Source: Streptomyces candidus
GTDB taxonomy: Bacteria > Actinomycetota > Actinomycetes > Streptomycetales > Streptomycetaceae
NCBI RefSeq assembly: GCF_014207445.1
Contig: NZ_JACHEM010000015.1
Coordinates: 1-64,000, forward strand
DNA: 64,000 nt
Direction of reading: 5' to 3'
The position numbers and the translations under genes were made by a program. The notes below the pieces were generated by a model. It did not search any database. It saw only the letters and a program-made list of their open reading frames with translations, and was not told the DNA's origin. Shown here in pieces: positions 1-7,690 of this stretch (positions are counted from its first letter, which is position 1; each line of letters opens with the position of its first letter).

Positions 1-36
1 GGGGGGACCCTGTGGGAGAGTAGGACGCCGCCGAAC
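1..36 (+). rRNA. rrf: 5S ribosomal RNA, 3' end (partial)
   Basis: The run TGTGGGAGAGTAGGACGCCG at 11-30 followed by CCGAAC is the conserved 3' end of streptomycete 5S rRNA. The 5' part and the rest of the rrn operon lie before the window. The exact 3' end near 36 is inferred from the family, not visible. Confidence 0.93.
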
Positions 37-49
37 AATCATTGCGAAG

Positions 50-84
50 AGCCCCGTGCCGGGGATACCGGTACGGGGCTTTTC
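50..84 (+). terminator. Intrinsic terminator of the rRNA operon
   Basis: A 13-bp stem (50-62 with 68-80, one G-T wobble) closes a five-base loop and is followed by TTTT. It starts about 14 bases after the 5S end, which is the normal place for an rrn terminator. Confidence 0.93.
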
Positions 85-169
85 TGCGTTCACGGCGTCC
101 ATTACGCTGGCTGCGTCGGCGCGCACCCGTCACGGGGCGCGACCATTTTCTCGCAGGAGTGTGAACGCT

Positions 170-628
170 GTGCTGCGCACCATGTTCAAGTCGAAGATCC
201 ACCGGGCCACGGTGACCCATGCAGACCTCCACTACGTCGGCTCCGTCACAGTCGACGCCGATCTCATGGAAGCCGCCGATCTGTTGGCCGGCGAGCTCGT
301 GCACATCGTGGACATCACCAATGGGGCCCGGCTGGAGACGTACGTCATCGAAGGTGAACGCGGCACCGGAGTCATCGGGATCAACGGCGCTGCCGCCCAT
401 CTCGTTCACCCCGGCGACCTTGTGATCCTCATCAGTTACGCCCAGGTCGACGACGCGGAGGCACGGAAGCTCACGCCGACCGTCGTCCATGTGGGGGAGG
501 GCAACCGGATCGTCGGCACAGGCACTGACACCGCCGAACCCGTGCCGGGCGGTACCGCCCGGCGGCCCGCCGGTGCCGCGAGTGTGGACTCGGCGGGCGG
601 GGGCAGCCGCATGGGGAGAGAGTGGTGA
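170..628 (+). CDS. panD: Aspartate 1-decarboxylase
   Basis: PanD converts L-aspartate to beta-alanine for pantothenate and coenzyme A synthesis in the cytoplasm. The 152-residue protein opens with the family signature MLRTMFKSKIHRATVTHADL. The self-processing Gly24-Ser25 site (YVGSVT) that generates the pyruvoyl group is intact, as are GINGAAAHLVHPGD and ISYAQ. I chose GTG at 170 because AGGAG at 155-159 lies ten bases upstream and because the family starts MLRTM; ATG 182 would also keep the core. The last 30 or so residues are a low-complexity Gly/Ala/Arg/Pro tail longer than in most bacterial PanD. It stands alone, without panB or panC. Confidence 0.95.
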   Translation: MLRTMFKSKIHRATVTHADLHYVGSVTVDADLMEAADLLAGELVHIVDITNGARLETYVIEGERGTGVIGINGAAAHLVHPGDLVILISYAQVDDAEARKLTPTVVHVGEGNRIVGTGTDTAEPVPGGTARRPAGAASVDSAGGGSRMGREW

Positions 629-695
629 GCAACCGCCCGACAGAAGGCGGTTCCCGACACTCGACCAGACTCCGCAACCTGGAGGTCGATCAAGC

Positions 696-917
696 ATGAC
701 CCAGCCCCACCCCGATCCCGTACCGCCCGCGCCGACTCCGTCGCCCGGACCCACGGGCCCGGACCCGGGACCGCTTCCCGGCCCGCTGCCGGGGCCGTCG
801 CCCGTACCGCCCGGCCCGGCACCGGATCCCATTCCGCCGGGGCCGCTGCCCGGCCCCGTACCGCCCGGCCCCGGCCCCGACCCGGCCCCCGAGCCGGCGC
901 CGGGTCCAGCAAGCTGA
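696..917 (+). CDS. Proline-rich small protein, function unknown
   Basis: A 73-residue product made almost only of Pro, Gly, Asp, Ala and Ser, built from PGP/PxP repeats such as PGPLPGPLPGP. There is no signal peptide, membrane segment or known domain. Support for it being real: a good ribosome site (GGAGG at 681-685, ten bases before ATG 696), a position 67 bases after panD, and a strong hairpin just after the stop (962-1007). Such runs would need EF-P for translation (known of polyproline). It could still be an artefact of GC-rich DNA, since CCG/GGC-rich sequence stays open in several frames. Confidence 0.5.
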   Translation: MTQPHPDPVPPAPTPSPGPTGPDPGPLPGPLPGPSPVPPGPAPDPIPPGPLPGPVPPGPGPDPAPEPAPGPAS

Positions 918-961
918 CACAAGGGCCCATGGAAGGCCGTAGGGCCGCCCGGAGGCCGTTC

Positions 962-1007
962 CGGGGCGGGGTACCGAGGCGTGTGACAGCCTGGGTACCC
1001 CGCCCCG
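962..1007 (+). terminator. Hairpin terminator in the 918-1322 gap
   Basis: Perfect 14-bp inverted repeat, CGGGGCGGGGTACC at 962-975 against 994-1007, with an 18-base loop and no T-run, as is usual in Streptomyces. It probably ends the panD/proline-rich transcript. The rest of the 405-base gap (918-1322) shows no convincing gene; bases 1240-1322 should hold the promoter of the exporter that follows. Confidence 0.6.
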
Positions 1008-1322
1008 TTGCGTTCAGAGGCGCGGCTCCGAAGTGGCCTCCCGCGCATGGGCGCAAGATGCCCCGCGATCGAGTAGCGGCTCCCCGGGCACAGCGCACGC
1101 AATGCGAGTGCGGGCAACCCCCAAATGGTTGGACCCAGTCCGTGGCGCCCCGCTAATGTGCGAACGTGTCCAGCCCCGAGGCGTCAAGACTCTAGCCACC
1201 GGCCGTCCGGTGGCCTTCCCACGTGAACGTGTACGGCTGTGCGTATGCGTCCGTTGCCATGCCACTGGACCGTCGGCGTCGTCAGTAAGAGTCGGAACAC
1301 GACGTCGTTGTGGAATCCTGCT

Positions 1323-2504
1323 GTGCCGTTCGCTCTCTACCTGCTCGGGCTCGCCGTCTTCGCCCAGGGCACTTCCGAATTCATGCTGGCCGGTCTCGGC
1401 CCCGACATCGCCCGGGACCTGGACGTCTCTCTGCCCGCCGCCGGGGCGCTGACCTCTGCGTTCGCCGTGGGAATGGTGCTTGGAGCGCCGCTGACGGCCC
1501 TGCTCAGCGTGCGCTGGCCGCGGCGGTTCGCGCTGTTGGTCTTCCTCGCGGTCTTTCTGCTCGTCCATGTCGTCGGCGCGGTCACCGACAGTTTCGCGGT
1601 GCTTCTGGTGAGCAGGGTCGTCGGGGCGCTGGCCAATGCGGGTTTTCTCGCGGTCGCCCTTGTGACAGCTGTGGGGATGGTTCCGCCCGATGCCAAGGGG
1701 AGGGCCACCTCGGTGCTCCTCGGCGGAGTCACCCTCGCCTGCGTCGTGGGCGTGCCCGCGGGTGCCTGGATCGGTCAACTCCGGGACTGGCGTGCCGCGT
1801 TCTGGGCGGTCGCCCTGCTGGCGGTGCCCGCCCTGGCGGCGGTCCCGTACTCCGTACCGGGGGGCCGTCCCCGGTACGGACGGGTCGGCGTACGGCGGGA
1901 ACTACGGGCGCTGCGCAGTGGGCGACTGCTGCTGACGCTCTTCCTCGGCGCCCTCGTCAACGGGGCGACCTTCTGCACCTTCACCTACCTCGCGCCGCTG
2001 GCCACCCGGATCGGCGGAGTGGCGGAGGCATGGGTGCCCGCCGTACTGGCGCTCTTCGGCCTCGGGTCGTTCGTGGGCGTGGCGGTGGGTGGCCGGATCG
2101 TCGACGTACGGCCGGGTTCCGTGCTGGTGGGTGGGGGAGTGGTGCTGTGCGGGGGATGGGCGCTGTTCGCCGTGGTGGCGGGGAATCCGGCCGTGTTGTT
2201 CGTGCTCGTGTTCGTGCAAGGGGCGTTGTCCTTTGGGGTGGGGTCCGCGCTGATCTCGCAGGCGCTGTACGCGGGCGAGGGCGCACCGACCCTGGCCGGG
2301 GCCTGCGCGACCGCCGCCTTCAACGTGGGCGCGGCCATGGGGCCATGGGCCGGAGGTGCGACGATCGGGGTGGGGTGGGGCCTCCGTTCGCCGTCGGCAG
2401 TGAGTGCCCTGCTGGTGCTGATTGCCCTCGTCAGCGCGGGTGCGGGGCGCCGGGTGTGGCAGAGGCAGCGGGGGCCCGTTGCAACTCTCGTGGAAGTGAA
2501 GTGA
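1323..2504 (+). CDS. MFS drug exporter, Cmx/CmrA (chloramphenicol) type
   Basis: A 12-helix major facilitator of 393 residues. The opening PFALYLLGLAVFAQGTSEFM and the following LTSAFAVGMVLGAP are the hallmark of the Cmx/CmrA/CmlR chloramphenicol efflux group, and the length fits that family. It would sit in the cell membrane and export drug by proton antiport. I chose GTG 1323 because homologues begin at this Pro-Phe-Ala-Leu; there is no clear Shine-Dalgarno, but TGGAAT at 1311-1316 six bases upstream could be a -10 for a leaderless transcript. An upstream ATG at 1239 would add a basic non-family extension. The real substrate is inferred from family only. Confidence 0.85.
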   Translation: MPFALYLLGLAVFAQGTSEFMLAGLGPDIARDLDVSLPAAGALTSAFAVGMVLGAPLTALLSVRWPRRFALLVFLAVFLLVHVVGAVTDSFAVLLVSRVVGALANAGFLAVALVTAVGMVPPDAKGRATSVLLGGVTLACVVGVPAGAWIGQLRDWRAAFWAVALLAVPALAAVPYSVPGGRPRYGRVGVRRELRALRSGRLLLTLFLGALVNGATFCTFTYLAPLATRIGGVAEAWVPAVLALFGLGSFVGVAVGGRIVDVRPGSVLVGGGVVLCGGWALFAVVAGNPAVLFVLVFVQGALSFGVGSALISQALYAGEGAPTLAGACATAAFNVGAAMGPWAGGATIGVGWGLRSPSAVSALLVLIALVSAGAGRRVWQRQRGPVATLVEVK

Positions 2505-2589
2505 GTTGGCACCCTTGTCACGACCTGCGCCGTGCCCGTACTTTTGCCGATTGCTACGTGTCGGACAGTGCGAGTGGAGGACGCGAGAC

Positions 2590-4011
2590 ATGGCCTCAAC
2601 CGGTCGTCACCGGCGGTACCAGCCAAGTCGTATCAACAACGCCTCGTTGACGGCTGCGGCGGGTGGCGTCGGCATCGCCCTGCCACTTGTCGCCCCGGGC
2701 GCGGCCGGTGCGGCGCCCGTGGATGTCTGGGAGAAGGTCGCCGCGTGCGAGTCGACCAACAACTGGAAGATCAACACGGGCAACGGCTACTACGGCGGGC
2801 TCCAGTTCCGTCAGGCCACCTGGCAGGCGTACGGCGGCCGGGACTACGCGCCGCGCGCCGACCTGGCATCCAAGGATGAGCAAATAGCCGTTGCCGAGAG
2901 AGTGCTGAAGGGGCAGGGGCCCACGGCCTGGCCCGTCTGCTCGGTCAAGGCCGGTCTGGTGCGGGGCGGAGCCGCACCCGACATCACCGTGACCACCCAG
3001 GGCTCGGGCAAGGGCAAAACCACGCAGCAGGAGGGGCGGAAGTCCGCCCCGCCTCCGGCCAGGAAGGCCCCCGCTCCTCCCGTCAGGAAGACGCCCGCGC
3101 CGCCCGCCCAGCAGACGCCACCGCCCCGTGCCGAGCCGCAACCGCAGCGCCCTTCGCCCGGCCCCGTCGGCAAGAAGGACACGTACACCGTCGCCCGCGG
3201 CGACACGCTCTCGGGGATCGCGCACACGGAGCGGGTCAGCGGCGGCTGGCAGCGGCTGTACGAGAGCAACCGGCAGGTCATCGGCAGGGACCCGGACGTC
3301 ATCCAGCCGGGTCAGCGTCTGCTGGTGCGCATCGGTGCCCCGGCCAAGCCCGACCAGGCCGGCCGTGACAAGCAGGGCGGCGGATCCGACCGGGCCGGCC
3401 AGGACAGCCGTGCGAGCGACGCGGCGGCGAAGGCGAGCGCGGCCGTGGAGCGGGCCGAGGCCGCCGAGCGCGCGAGGAAGGCAGAGCAGCGGAAGAAGGC
3501 TGAGGCGGAGCGGAAGCGCGAGGCCGACAGGCGCGAGTCGGACAAGCGCGAGGCGGAGAAGAAGAAGTCCCGTACGGAGTCCGTCTCCTCCCGGTCCGCA
3601 CGCAAGACCTCGCTCAGCTCCCCGGTGGAAGCCGGGCCCAGCACGCCCTACCGCGCCGCCGGTTCCTCCTGGTCGAAGGGCTACCACACGGGTGTCGACT
3701 TCCCCGTTCCCACGGGCACCTCCGTGAAGGCCGTCGCGCCGGGGAACGTGGTGTCCGCCGGTTACGCGGGAAGTTACGGCTACCAGGTGGTGATCCGCCA
3801 CACGGACGGCAGGTACAGCCAGTACGCGCACCTGTCCGCCCTCACCGTGCGCGAGGGACAGAAGGTCGACTCGGGCCAGCGCATCGGACGGTCCGGTTCC
3901 ACCGGCAACAGCACCGGCCCCCACCTGCACTTCGAAGTGCGCACAGGGCCCGGCTTCGGCTCGGACATCGACCCGGTCGCCTACCTGAGGGCCGGTGGAG
4001 TAGCCCTCTGA
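2590..4011 (+). CDS. Secreted Rpf-like transglycosylase with LysM and M23 peptidase domains
   Basis: A 473-residue secreted peptidoglycan hydrolase. It has an N-terminal signal segment (about 1-42), a resuscitation-promoting-factor-like lytic transglycosylase domain (44-118) with Glu54 in CESTNNW and the Cys53/Cys117 pair, a Pro/Lys-rich linker, a LysM cell-wall binding domain (about 197-248), an Ala/Glu/Lys-rich predicted coiled coil (275-330), and an M23 endopeptidase domain with the zinc ligands His366/Asp370 (HTGVD) and His445/His447 (HLHFE). It can thus cut both glycan strands and peptide cross-links. Such proteins act in spore germination and wall remodelling (known for Streptomyces Rpfs). 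GGAGG at 2576-2580 sets the ATG at 2590. No c-di-AMP (ydaO) riboswitch fits in the 85-base leader, although several streptomycete rpf genes have one. Confidence 0.92.
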   Translation: MASTGRHRRYQPSRINNASLTAAAGGVGIALPLVAPGAAGAAPVDVWEKVAACESTNNWKINTGNGYYGGLQFRQATWQAYGGRDYAPRADLASKDEQIAVAERVLKGQGPTAWPVCSVKAGLVRGGAAPDITVTTQGSGKGKTTQQEGRKSAPPPARKAPAPPVRKTPAPPAQQTPPPRAEPQPQRPSPGPVGKKDTYTVARGDTLSGIAHTERVSGGWQRLYESNRQVIGRDPDVIQPGQRLLVRIGAPAKPDQAGRDKQGGGSDRAGQDSRASDAAAKASAAVERAEAAERARKAEQRKKAEAERKREADRRESDKREAEKKKSRTESVSSRSARKTSLSSPVEAGPSTPYRAAGSSWSKGYHTGVDFPVPTGTSVKAVAPGNVVSAGYAGSYGYQVVIRHTDGRYSQYAHLSALTVREGQKVDSGQRIGRSGSTGNSTGPHLHFEVRTGPGFGSDIDPVAYLRAGGVAL

Positions 4012-4384
4012 CCGGCCGGTCGAAAGGGAACTCACCCGTTGGCGCACGCAGTTCCGTCGTTCCGGCGGCACACCGGCCAGGAGCCCTACAGGCCTCGTCC
4101 CGGTGTGCCGCCGTCCGCGTCGTCATGGGCCGGGTGCGGCCGCCAGGAACAGGCGCGGCGTCGGGCTGCTCGGGGACCAGCACGTCGTCGGCCACGAGGC
4201 GGCGAGGCGGCGACGGGCGGTGGCGCCGGCGCGGCACGGGCGTACAGCCGAGGCGGATCGTCCCGACCGCCGGGGTGACGCGGGCTGCGGCTGTCGGTAA
4301 TTGCTTTCGGCGGTCGCCCGTCATGCATACGGTGACCGGAAACGCGGTGCGGACAACCGTCCCCCGCGGCGAAAGGTGACAAAC
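4012..4384 (+). terminator. Gap with hairpin terminator at 4063-4113
   Basis: Between the wall hydrolase and the FhuF-like gene lies a perfect 14-bp inverted repeat (4063-4076 against 4100-4113, CGGCGGCACACCGG) with a 23-base loop, a likely terminator for the upstream gene. The remainder holds no gene I can support; GAAAGGTGA at 4371-4379 is the ribosome site of the next gene. Confidence 0.5.
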
Positions 4385-5119
4385 GTGGACTTGACGGGAC
4401 TGGCCGCGGTGAACGGCTTCTTCGCGCTGCGGGCAGGGGAACCGCCCACGCCGGCCGACGGCCAGGTGCCCCTCTCGCAGGTGTACGCGGGTGACCCCGC
4501 CCCCCTCGCGTTCCGCATCGACAAGGTGTCCGCCAGGCTGCGAGCCCCCGAGCGGAGGGTCGCCGCCTCCATCGCCCACCTCGGGATCGCGGCCCGGCTC
4601 TGGTCGGTGGCGCTCGGGTCCGCAGCCCTGTACGACGAGGTGCCCGACCTCGCCGCCGACGCGCTGCACTGGGACCCGGACGGCAGCAGCCCCGACGACC
4701 TGTGGCTCGTGTCCGAACGGCCCGCTCTGCCCGCGACCGCCGAGACGCTGCGCGAGACGATCCAGAACGGCCACCTCGTGCCCTTGGCGGCCGCGTTCCG
4801 CCGGGACGGGAACATCTCGCCGCAGCTCCTGTGGGGCAACGCCGGCTCGGCGCTCGCCGCGGCGGTCTCGCAACTCCGTTCGTGGGCCCGGGACGCGGAG
4901 CGGCCCGAGGTCGGCAAGCGGGCCGCCGTGATCGCCCACGAGCTGTTCGCGCACCCCGACCTCCGCTCCACGGGCGCGCTCAGGGCCGGAGCCTTCCGCC
5001 GCCACAGCTGCTGCCTCTACTACCGGTGCCCCGACGGCGGACTGTGCGGCGACTGCGTCTTCGACCGCCCGCCGAAGCCGAGCACGACGCGGTCTTCCCC
5101 AAAGCTCGTATCTGAGTGA
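4385..5119 (+). CDS. FhuF-like (2Fe-2S) protein, ferric reductase C-terminal domain
   Basis: A 244-residue protein ending in the FhuF C-terminal signature: His-Ser-Cys-Cys-Leu-Tyr-Tyr-Arg, then ten residues on, CGDC (about residues 213-229). The spacing Cys-Cys-x10-Cys-x2-Cys binds a [2Fe-2S] cluster in FhuF, which reduces ferric siderophores in the cytoplasm to release iron. No siderophore gene is nearby; the next gene, glgA, starts ten bases after the stop, so they may be cotranscribed. I chose GTG 4385 (AAAGGTGA just upstream); GTG 4376 or an ATG at 4301 are possible. Substrate unknown. Confidence 0.8.
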   Translation: MDLTGLAAVNGFFALRAGEPPTPADGQVPLSQVYAGDPAPLAFRIDKVSARLRAPERRVAASIAHLGIAARLWSVALGSAALYDEVPDLAADALHWDPDGSSPDDLWLVSERPALPATAETLRETIQNGHLVPLAAAFRRDGNISPQLLWGNAGSALAAAVSQLRSWARDAERPEVGKRAAVIAHELFAHPDLRSTGALRAGAFRRHSCCLYYRCPDGGLCGDCVFDRPPKPSTTRSSPKLVSE

Positions 5120-5129
5120 CCATCGTGGA

Positions 5130-6314
5130 GTGAAGGTGGGGCTGCTTACACGCGAGTATCCGCCGGACGTCTACGGAGGCGCCGGTGTCCATGTGGAATT
5201 CCTGGCGCGCGAGTTACGGCACCTGGCCGACGTCGAGGTGCACTGCTGGGGCGACGGCGGGGACAGCGCGGGCGTGGAGCGCGGGGTGGTCCGGCACCCG
5301 GTGTGCACCGGACTCGACGGCGCCAACGACGCCCTGCGCACCTTCTCCGTCGACCTGGCCATGACCGCCGCCCTCGAAGGGCGCGAGATCGTCCACTCGC
5401 ACACCTGGTACGCCAACCTCGCCGGTCACCTCGCCAAACTCCTTTACGGAATTCCGCATGTGATGACCTGTCACTCGCTGGAGCCGCTGCGGCCGTGGAA
5501 GGCCGAGCAGCTCGGCGGCGGTTACGCCCTGTCGTCCTGGGCCGAGCGCAGTGCCGTCGAGTCGGCCGACGCCGTGATCGCGGTGTCCCGCGGCATGCGC
5601 ACCGACATCCTCGACTGCTACCCGGCACTCGACCCGGCGAAGGTCCGCGTCGTGCACAACGGCATCGACACCGACCTCTACCGTCCCGCGCACGGCACCG
5701 CGGTACTGGAGCGCATCGGGATCGACCTCGAACGCCCCTACGTCCTCTTCGTCGGCCGTATCACCCGCCAGAAGGGCGTCCCGCACCTGCTGCGCGCCGC
5801 CCGCGCCCTCGACCCCGCCGCACAGCTCGTACTGTGCGCCGGAGCGCCGGACACCCCGGAGATCGAGCGCGAATTCCGTGAGCTGGTCGGTGAACTGGAG
5901 CGGGTCAGGGACGGTGTGTTCTGGATCCCCGAGATGCTCCCGCGGCCCGAGATCGTGCAACTCCTCACCCATGCAGCGGTGTTCGCCTGCCCATCGGTGT
6001 ACGAGCCGCTCGGCATCGTCAACCTGGAGGCCATGGCGTGCGGCACCACCGTCGTCGCCTCCTCGGTCGGCGGCATCCCGGAGGTCGTGGACGACGGCCG
6101 GACCGGGCTGCTCGTGCCGTACGACGCCGGGCGCGCCCAGCGGCATCCGGAGGAGTTCGAGGACGGGCTCACAGAGGCGCTGAACCGGGTGCTCGACGAG
6201 CCGGAGGCGGCACGGAGGATGGGTGCGGCCGGGCGGGAGCGCGCGGTGCGTGAGTTCGGGTGGGACGCCGTGGCACGGCGGACCGCCGACGTGTACGCGG
6301 AGTTGGTCAAGTGA
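5130..6314 (+). CDS. glgA: Glycogen synthase / maltose-1-phosphate synthase, GT4 family
   Basis: A 394-residue GT-B glycosyltransferase of the actinobacterial GlgA type (TIGR02149-like). Visible motifs are the N-terminal TREYPPDVYGGAGVHVEF sugar-nucleotide loop, VGRITRQKGVPHLL, and the C-terminal EPLGIVNLEAMACGTTVVAS with the catalytic EX7E pattern. It pairs with glgC immediately downstream, which supplies ADP-glucose. The mycobacterial orthologue (Rv1212c, GlgM) makes alpha-maltose 1-phosphate for the GlgE route rather than extending glycogen directly, so the product here could be either. The start is GTG 5130; a GTG at 5136 would fit a GGAG at 5127-5130 better. Confidence 0.93.
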   Translation: MKVGLLTREYPPDVYGGAGVHVEFLARELRHLADVEVHCWGDGGDSAGVERGVVRHPVCTGLDGANDALRTFSVDLAMTAALEGREIVHSHTWYANLAGHLAKLLYGIPHVMTCHSLEPLRPWKAEQLGGGYALSSWAERSAVESADAVIAVSRGMRTDILDCYPALDPAKVRVVHNGIDTDLYRPAHGTAVLERIGIDLERPYVLFVGRITRQKGVPHLLRAARALDPAAQLVLCAGAPDTPEIEREFRELVGELERVRDGVFWIPEMLPRPEIVQLLTHAAVFACPSVYEPLGIVNLEAMACGTTVVASSVGGIPEVVDDGRTGLLVPYDAGRAQRHPEEFEDGLTEALNRVLDEPEAARRMGAAGRERAVREFGWDAVARRTADVYAELVK

Positions 6315-6343
6315 CCCTTGCTGGTTGACCCTTGGGAGCGGCG

Positions 6344-7561
6344 ATGCGCGGTGGACCTTCGGTGCTCGGGATCGTACTGGCGGGCGGGGAGGGCAAACGG
6401 CTGATGCCGCTCACCGCCGACCGGGCGAAACCGGCGGTGACCTTCGGCGGCACCTACCGCCTCGTGGACTTTGTCCTGTCCAACCTCGTCAACGGCGACA
6501 TCCTGCGCAACTGCGTCCTCACGCAGTACAAGTCGCACTCCCTGGACCGGCACGTCACCACCACCTGGCGGATGTCGAGCCTGCTCGGCAACTACGTCAC
6601 CCCGGTGCCCGCCCAGCAGCGGCTCGGCCCGCGCTGGTACCTGGGCAGTGCGGACGCCATCCTGCAGTCGCTCAACCTCGTGCACGACGAGCAGCCGGAC
6701 TTCATCGCCGTGTTCGGTGCCGACCACGTCTACCGGATGGACCCGCGGCAGATGCTCCAGCAGCACATCGACAGCGGTGCGGGCGTCACCGTCGCCGGGA
6801 TACGGGTGCCGCGCAAGGAAGCCCCGTCCTTCGGGATCATCACGCCGGGTTCGGACGGTCGCAGGGTCGAACAGTTCCTGGAGAAGCCGACCGATCCGCC
6901 AGGACTGCCCGGCGACCCGCGCCGCGTGTACGCCTCCATGGGCAACTACATCTTCACCACGAAGGTCCTCGTCGACGCGCTGATCAGGGACGCCGAGGAC
7001 GAGGAGTCGGCCCATGACATGGGCGGCAGCATCCTGCCCCAGCTCACCGAGCGCGGCGCCGCCCAGGTGTACGACTTCGACGACAACCACGTCCCCGGCG
7101 AGACCGCCCGCGACCATGGCTACTGGCGCGATGTCGGCACCCTCGACACCTACTACGACGCCCACATGGACCTGGTCGCCGAGCAGCCCGAGTTCAACCT
7201 CTACAACAGGCGGTGGCCGATCTACACCCACTTCGGGCAGCTGCCGCCCGCCCGGTTCTGCGCGGCCGGCATCGCGAGCGAGTCCATCGTCGGACCGGGC
7301 TGTGTGATCAGCGGGCAGGTCACCGGGTCGGTGCTCTCGCCAGGCGTGATCGTGGAGCCGGGCGCGGTCGTGCAGGGCTCCGTACTGCACGACAACGTGC
7401 GGATCGGCCGGGGCGCGGTCGTACGGGGTGCGATCCTCGACAAGAACGTGGACGTACCGCCCGGAGCCACCATCGGCGTCAATCCGGAGCGCGACGCCGA
7501 GCTGTACACGGTCTCCGGGAACGGGGTGATCGCCCTCGGCAAGGGCCAGCAGGTCTCGTAA
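6344..7561 (+). CDS. glgC: Glucose-1-phosphate adenylyltransferase
   Basis: GlgC makes ADP-glucose from ATP and glucose 1-phosphate, the committed step of glycogen synthesis. The 405-residue protein shows the nucleotidyl-transferase loop (VLAGGEGKRLMPLT, AKPAVTFGG), the metal/substrate Asp in FGADHVYRMD, the EKP motif (QFLEKPTDPP), and a C-terminal left-handed beta-helix (about 290-400) that binds allosteric effectors in the family. ATG 6344 is preceded by GGGAG at 6334-6338; a TTG at 6332 is less likely. It follows glgA by 29 bases and forms an operon with it. Confidence 0.96.
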   Translation: MRGGPSVLGIVLAGGEGKRLMPLTADRAKPAVTFGGTYRLVDFVLSNLVNGDILRNCVLTQYKSHSLDRHVTTTWRMSSLLGNYVTPVPAQQRLGPRWYLGSADAILQSLNLVHDEQPDFIAVFGADHVYRMDPRQMLQQHIDSGAGVTVAGIRVPRKEAPSFGIITPGSDGRRVEQFLEKPTDPPGLPGDPRRVYASMGNYIFTTKVLVDALIRDAEDEESAHDMGGSILPQLTERGAAQVYDFDDNHVPGETARDHGYWRDVGTLDTYYDAHMDLVAEQPEFNLYNRRWPIYTHFGQLPPARFCAAGIASESIVGPGCVISGQVTGSVLSPGVIVEPGAVVQGSVLHDNVRIGRGAVVRGAILDKNVDVPPGATIGVNPERDAELYTVSGNGVIALGKGQQVS

Positions 7562-7690
7562 CGCTGTGTGCCCGCACACCTCGTGGTTTGTCGCAGCCGC
7601 CCCTGTCTCCGTACGCTTTCGCTTTTGAGGACTCAATCAGGCGCAGGCAGGCCTGGGCGGGCGACACGTGAACGAGAGACGGCAGCGGCG

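Noticed and set aside
2505..2589. c-di-AMP (ydaO) riboswitch before the Rpf-like gene
   Set aside because: The leader is only 85 bases and has none of the conserved ydaO sequence; the element needs well over 100 bases.
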